The notes under the pieces: model-generated
Seen by the model: only the letters and a program-made list of their open reading frames with translations
Told to the model about the DNA's origin: nothing
Database searches by the model: none
Assembly (NCBI GenBank): GCA_013202285.1
Contig: JABMRV010000145.1
Location: 1-34,046, forward strand
Direction: 5' to 3'
From: a bacterium
GTDB taxonomy: Bacteria; Electryoneota; AABM5-125-24; Hatepunaeales; Hatepunaeaceae
DNA: 34,046 bases
Part shown: in pieces, positions 32,641 through 34,046 of the stretch
Layout: every line of letters starts with the position of its first letter
How positions within the stretch are numbered: position 1 is the stretch's first letter
Made by a program: the position numbers and the translations under genes

Positions 32641-32924
32641 CGTTCAGTTTACTGTGTGGTACTGTGATTAATTGTATCCGCCAGATGGCGGATTCACCGA
32701 CAGGAATGTCGATGCTCCCCATTCAATATCGCGAAAAACCTTTTTATTAAGTCGATCAGGACGTCTCTACAATCTGGACTAAACAGACGGTATGTGCTTT
32801 TATTATTTGACATCTGTTATAAATAACAATAAATTTGTAGATTCAGCAGAATGTGTAATTCTACCCCGAATAAGCATGTCCCTTCCGAAGCAGGGATCGG
32901 GGACAAGAAAAAGAGGCAGATGAA
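32641..32924. other. rmlB upstream region with two dispersed palindromes
   Basis: No gene is visible. The stretch contains a copy of the GGGGAG...GACATTCCT repeat (32702-32727, minus) and a hairpin-like element with GTCCC at 32878 and GGGAC-like closing bases at 32900-32904, sharing AGGGATCGGGG with 28320-28330. AGAGG at 32912-32916 is the rmlB ribosome binding site, eight bases before its ATG. Confidence 0.5.
32702..32727 (-). repeat. Dispersed repeat GGGGAGCATCGACATTCCT
   Basis: A 26-base element on the minus strand. It matches the plus-strand element at 33951-33976 in 23 of 26 positions and the one at 2410-2428 over a shorter 19-base core (16 matches). The two right-hand copies flank rmlB in inverted orientation. 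Confidence 0.55.
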
Positions 32925-33935
32925 ATGAGACGAGTAATGCTAACGGGAGGCGCTGGTTTTATCGGTTCCAACCTTGTGAAACTGATTCTGAAGGAGCATC
33001 CCGATATTCATGTGGTGAATTATGATCTCCTGACATACGCGGGGAATCTGGTTTCACTATCCGACGTCGAAGACAATCCGCAATACAGCTTCGTCAGGGG
33101 TGATGTTTCCGATCTTCAAACAGTTAAAAAGGCTATGGAAGGCTGTTGGGCGGTACTACATCTGGCAGCCGAGTCTCACGTTGACAGATCGATACTCGAC
33201 GCCGGACCGTTTCTGAATACCAATGTGATCGGTACACAGGTAATGCTGGATGCAGCGCGATTTCACAAGGTCGAACGCTTTGTTCAGATCTCCACCGACG
33301 AGGTTTACGGCAGCCTGAAACCGGATGATCCGGCTTTCACTGAGCAGAACCGCCTCAAACCGAACAGTCCGTATTCGGCTTCGAAAGCGGCAGCGGATCT
33401 GCTGGTGCGAGCTTACGAGAAAACCTATGGCATGCATGCAGTGATAACTCGCTGCTCAAATAACTATGGTCCCTACCAGTTTCCCGAAAAGCTGATTCCG
33501 TTATTAATCAATAATGCGATGAAGGATAAACCTATACCTGTTTATGGCGACGGTCAGCAGGTGCGGGATTGGCTGTACGTTGAGGATCACTGCAGGGCTA
33601 TAATAACCATAATGGAAAAAGGAGTTTCCGGTGAGATCTACAACATCGGCGGCAACTGTGAAGTCGTTAATCTTGAGCTGGTCAAAATGCTGCTCGCTGA
33701 ACTGGGCAAACCTGAATCGCTGATAACCTTCGTCAAAGATCGACCGGCACATGATCGCAGATATGCCATGAACATCGACAAGATAACCAGAGAACTCGGG
33801 TGGAAGCCGGAACACACCCTGTCGCATGCTCTGCCTAAGACGGTGAAGTGGTATCTTGATAGCGAGGAATGGGTCGGTTCGGTGCTCTCTGGGGAATACA
33901 AGGAGTATTATAAGAAGCAGTACGGCGACAGGTGA
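32925..33935 (+). CDS. rmlB: dTDP-glucose 4,6-dehydratase RmlB
   Basis: Extended SDR enzyme of 336 residues, normal for RmlB. It makes dTDP-4-keto-6-deoxyglucose, the precursor of dTDP-rhamnose and related sugars. The NAD site TGGAGFIGSN is at residues 7-16, with NYDLLTYAGN next. LHLAAESHVDRSI, the active-site STDEVYGSL, and the catalytic YSASKAAADLL (Tyr and Lys) follow, then NNYGPYQFPEKLIPL, all diagnostic. The ATG at 32925 has AGAGG eight bases upstream; an overlapping ATG at 32920 is out of frame. It is separated from the rmlD-like gene (19953-20867), which lies on the other strand, so the rhamnose genes are dispersed. Palindromic repeats flank it on both sides. Confidence 0.95.
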   Translation: MRRVMLTGGAGFIGSNLVKLILKEHPDIHVVNYDLLTYAGNLVSLSDVEDNPQYSFVRGDVSDLQTVKKAMEGCWAVLHLAAESHVDRSILDAGPFLNTNVIGTQVMLDAARFHKVERFVQISTDEVYGSLKPDDPAFTEQNRLKPNSPYSASKAAADLLVRAYEKTYGMHAVITRCSNNYGPYQFPEKLIPLLINNAMKDKPIPVYGDGQQVRDWLYVEDHCRAIITIMEKGVSGEIYNIGGNCEVVNLELVKMLLAELGKPESLITFVKDRPAHDRRYAMNIDKITRELGWKPEHTLSHALPKTVKWYLDSEEWVGSVLSGEYKEYYKKQYGDR

Positions 33936-33950
33936 GTGGTTAAGCAGACA

Positions 33951-33976
33951 ATTTAATGGGGAGCGCCGACATTCCT
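33951..33976 (+). repeat. Dispersed repeat, inverted copy downstream of rmlB
   Basis: Plus-strand copy of the element at 32702-32727 (23 of 26 matching positions), beginning 15 bases after the rmlB stop. Confidence 0.55.
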
Positions 33977-34015
33977 AAGCTTTCACTGGGGCAGGTTCTG
34001 TTGGTGAATTCATGT

Positions 34016-34041
34016 GCTGCAGGGTGTCCTCACCCTGCAGC
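34016..34041. repeat. Perfect 11-bp palindrome at the right edge
   Basis: GCTGCAGGGTG and CACCCTGCAGC enclose the loop TCCT. The following bases are GAAAG and then the window ends, so it cannot be said whether it terminates the rmlB message or is another dispersed palindrome. Confidence 0.5.
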
Positions 34042-34046
34042 GAAAG

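Noticed and set aside
1-34046. CRISPR array, tRNA or rRNA genes, insertion sequences, prophage
   Set aside because: No regularly spaced repeats, cloverleaf patterns, transposase-like proteins or phage structural genes were seen on either strand.

Overview
The window looks like a chromosomal segment of an uncultured bacterium of the Fibrobacteres-Chlorobi-Bacteroidetes (FCB) superphylum. The evidence is a PorU-like gingipain-fold protease next to a PorV-like barrel, three proteins with a type IX secretion (T9SS) C-terminal sorting domain (WPNPAR, YPNPFK and YPNPFN cores), DUF4837 and DUF5683-like proteins, and a DUF2723 mannosyltransferase-like protein. I cannot fix the phylum; candidate lineages close to Zixibacteria, Marinimicrobia or Electryonea would fit. 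No tRNA, rRNA, CRISPR array, insertion sequence or prophage was seen.

Layout. On the left, two plus-strand genes (an orphan DNA methyltransferase and mpl for murein peptide recycling) run towards a palindrome-rich convergent gap. From about 30.7 kb down to 2.5 kb almost everything is on the minus strand. In transcription order it reads: PilT/PilU-type ATPase; two tandem type IV pilin-like genes; a DUF2723 membrane glycosyltransferase; a GT2 glycosyltransferase; an outer-membrane barrel; a zinc-ribbon methyltransferase; a DUF4837 lipoprotein; purE; rmlD-like reductase; polyprenyl-phosphate mannose synthase; a GT2 fused to membrane segments and a nucleotide-binding domain; accA; an acyl-CoA thioesterase; and a 54-residue Trm112-like gene. 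A promoter and structured leader follow, and then the T9SS block: porU, porV, an M6-type protein with a ruined zinc site, a peptidase-propeller-barrel protein, and two DUF5683-like paralogues. On the right, a T9SS cargo protein and rmlB are on the plus strand.

How the genes may work together (inference). PorU and PorV would process and attach exported proteins carrying the sorting domain. The mannose synthase and DUF2723 protein could supply and use polyprenyl-phosphate mannose for glycosylation on the periplasmic side, and the GT2, RmlB and RmlD proteins point to a cell-surface glycan. The pilins and PilT-like ATPase belong to a type IV pilus or related fibre.

The most interesting signal is the segment 15620-15813 on the minus strand in front of porU. 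It has a near-consensus promoter, a structured leader, and an intrinsic terminator whose U-tract ends 10 bases before the porU start codon. A 9-bp pairing between the leader and the terminator arm would compete with termination. This is the architecture of a transcription attenuator or riboswitch, and I do not recognise it as a known class. Other notable points are two genes whose best start appears to be ATT or ATC, an M6-like protein with FLFGH in place of HEFGH, and at least three families of short dispersed intergenic palindromes.
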